A stretch of 6,129 nt of DNA from Rhodocyclaceae bacterium (GTDB taxonomy: Bacteria; Pseudomonadota; Gammaproteobacteria; Burkholderiales; Rhodocyclaceae): contig JAUYFZ010000126.1 of assembly GCA_030689585.1 (NCBI GenBank), positions 1-6,129 on the forward strand, read 5' to 3'. The notes below the pieces were generated by a model. It saw only the letters and a program-made list of their open reading frames with translations. It had not been told where the DNA came from and searched no databases. The translations under genes were made by a program, and so were the position numbers. This document shows positions 5,958 through 6,129 of this stretch, piece by piece. How positions within the stretch are numbered: the first letter of the stretch is position 1; every line of letters begins with the position of its first letter.

Positions 5958-5978
5958 TGGGTGACATGCCATATCGCT

Positions 5979-6042
5979 GACATGATAGCCTCCCTCCCCA
6001 TGAAGGGGAGGACATGACAGTCTCCCTCCCCTTCAAGGGGAG
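5979..6042. repeat. Tandem duplication of a 32-base hairpin unit
   Basis: Units at 5979-6010 and 6011-6042 match at 28 of 32 positions. Both begin with GACATGA and contain CTCCCTCCCC and AGGGGAG arms that fold into a hairpin. The mismatches are at unit positions 8, 11, 22 and 24. The last two fall in the loop, so the stem arms are kept. The second unit runs on into the longer G-run repeat at 6022-6061. Confidence 0.75.
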
Positions 6043-6061
6043 GGTTGGGGAGGGGATGGGG
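6022..6061. repeat. G/C-run repeat, second copy of the 11-50 element
   Basis: These 40 bases match 11-50 in the same orientation with two differences (C/T and T/A in the G-run half). Both copies consist of a CTCCCTCCCC-TTCA-AGGGGAGGG type hairpin followed by G-runs. Keeping both parts over 6 kb indicates a dispersed repeat family rather than simple low-complexity sequence. Confidence 0.8.
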
Positions 6062-6129
6062 GATAGATTCCTTTTGCAAAGCAATCCAGATCGCCTCAAC
6101 TACCGTATCGATATTTTGCAGCACGTCGT

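Larger units (their letters stand above)
5800..6129. other. Repeat-rich spacer without a convincing complete gene
   Basis: The 330 bases upstream of the radical SAM gene contain hairpins, a 32-base tandem duplication and a G-run repeat, which are listed separately. On the minus strand one frame remains open from the window edge to a TAA at 5801-5803, one base before the radical SAM ATG. It reads through all the repeats. Its first 20 or so codons (6124-6065), encoding DVLQNIDTVVEAIWIALQKE, look protein-like and may be the C-terminal end of a gene beginning outside the window. The rest (PLPNPPLEGEG and similar) is the usual translation of the repeats. No clear promoter for the radical SAM gene was found; a T-run and small stem at about 5826-5850 is too weak to call a terminator. 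Confidence 0.5.

Noticed and set aside
5979..6062. CRISPR-like array
   Set aside because: Only two adjacent units with no spacers between them; the sequence is a hairpin repeat.

Overview
The window reads as ordinary chromosome from a betaproteobacterium, probably near the Nitrosomonadales/Gallionella-like group. The basis is the LivH and PyrE protein sequences, the elaB/yqjD-yqjE-yqjK cluster, and the G/C-run intergenic repeats of the 'CTCCCTCCCCTTCAAGGGGAGGG' kind. The taxonomy comes from remembered family resemblance, not from a search.

Layout. Positions 1-185 hold an inverted pair of G/C-run repeats. They are followed by livH (186-1109, +), a branched-chain amino-acid ABC permease with no partner genes beside it. 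Convergent to livH is a tightly packed minus-strand operon running from 2349 down to 1124: yqjD (DUF883, ribosome/membrane tail-anchored), yqjE (two-helix membrane protein), yqjK, a 39-codon ORF, and a 62-codon membrane ORF resembling the C-terminal piece of LETM1-like proteins. Each gene abuts or overlaps the next. Divergent from yqjD is pyrE (2420-3076, +), orotate phosphoribosyltransferase. It has no visible Shine-Dalgarno, and a -10 lies so close to its ATG that the mRNA may be leaderless.

The 3' end of pyrE overlaps the 3' end of hipA by 12 bases. hipA (4312-3065, -) and hipB (4635-4309, -) form a HipBA-type toxin-antitoxin pair with a 4-base ATGA overlap. A TATAAT box and a TTGAT-N6-ATCAA dyad lie just upstream of hipB. 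Immediately upstream, in the same direction, is a 371-residue radical SAM/SPASM protein (5799-4684, -) with an intact CxxxCxxC motif and all seven SPASM cysteines. It resembles the archaeal AF1577 family of presumed peptide-modifying enzymes. The remaining 330 bases (5800-6129) contain no convincing complete gene. They hold several hairpin and tandem repeats, one of which (6022-6061) is nearly identical to the repeat at 11-50.

The main object of interest is the three-gene minus-strand block radical SAM/SPASM-hipB-hipA. It sits between the pyrE tail and a repeat-rich spacer and looks like an accessory insertion next to a housekeeping gene. No typical precursor peptide is visible. Any functional link between the maturase-like enzyme and the toxin-antitoxin pair is inference from position only.
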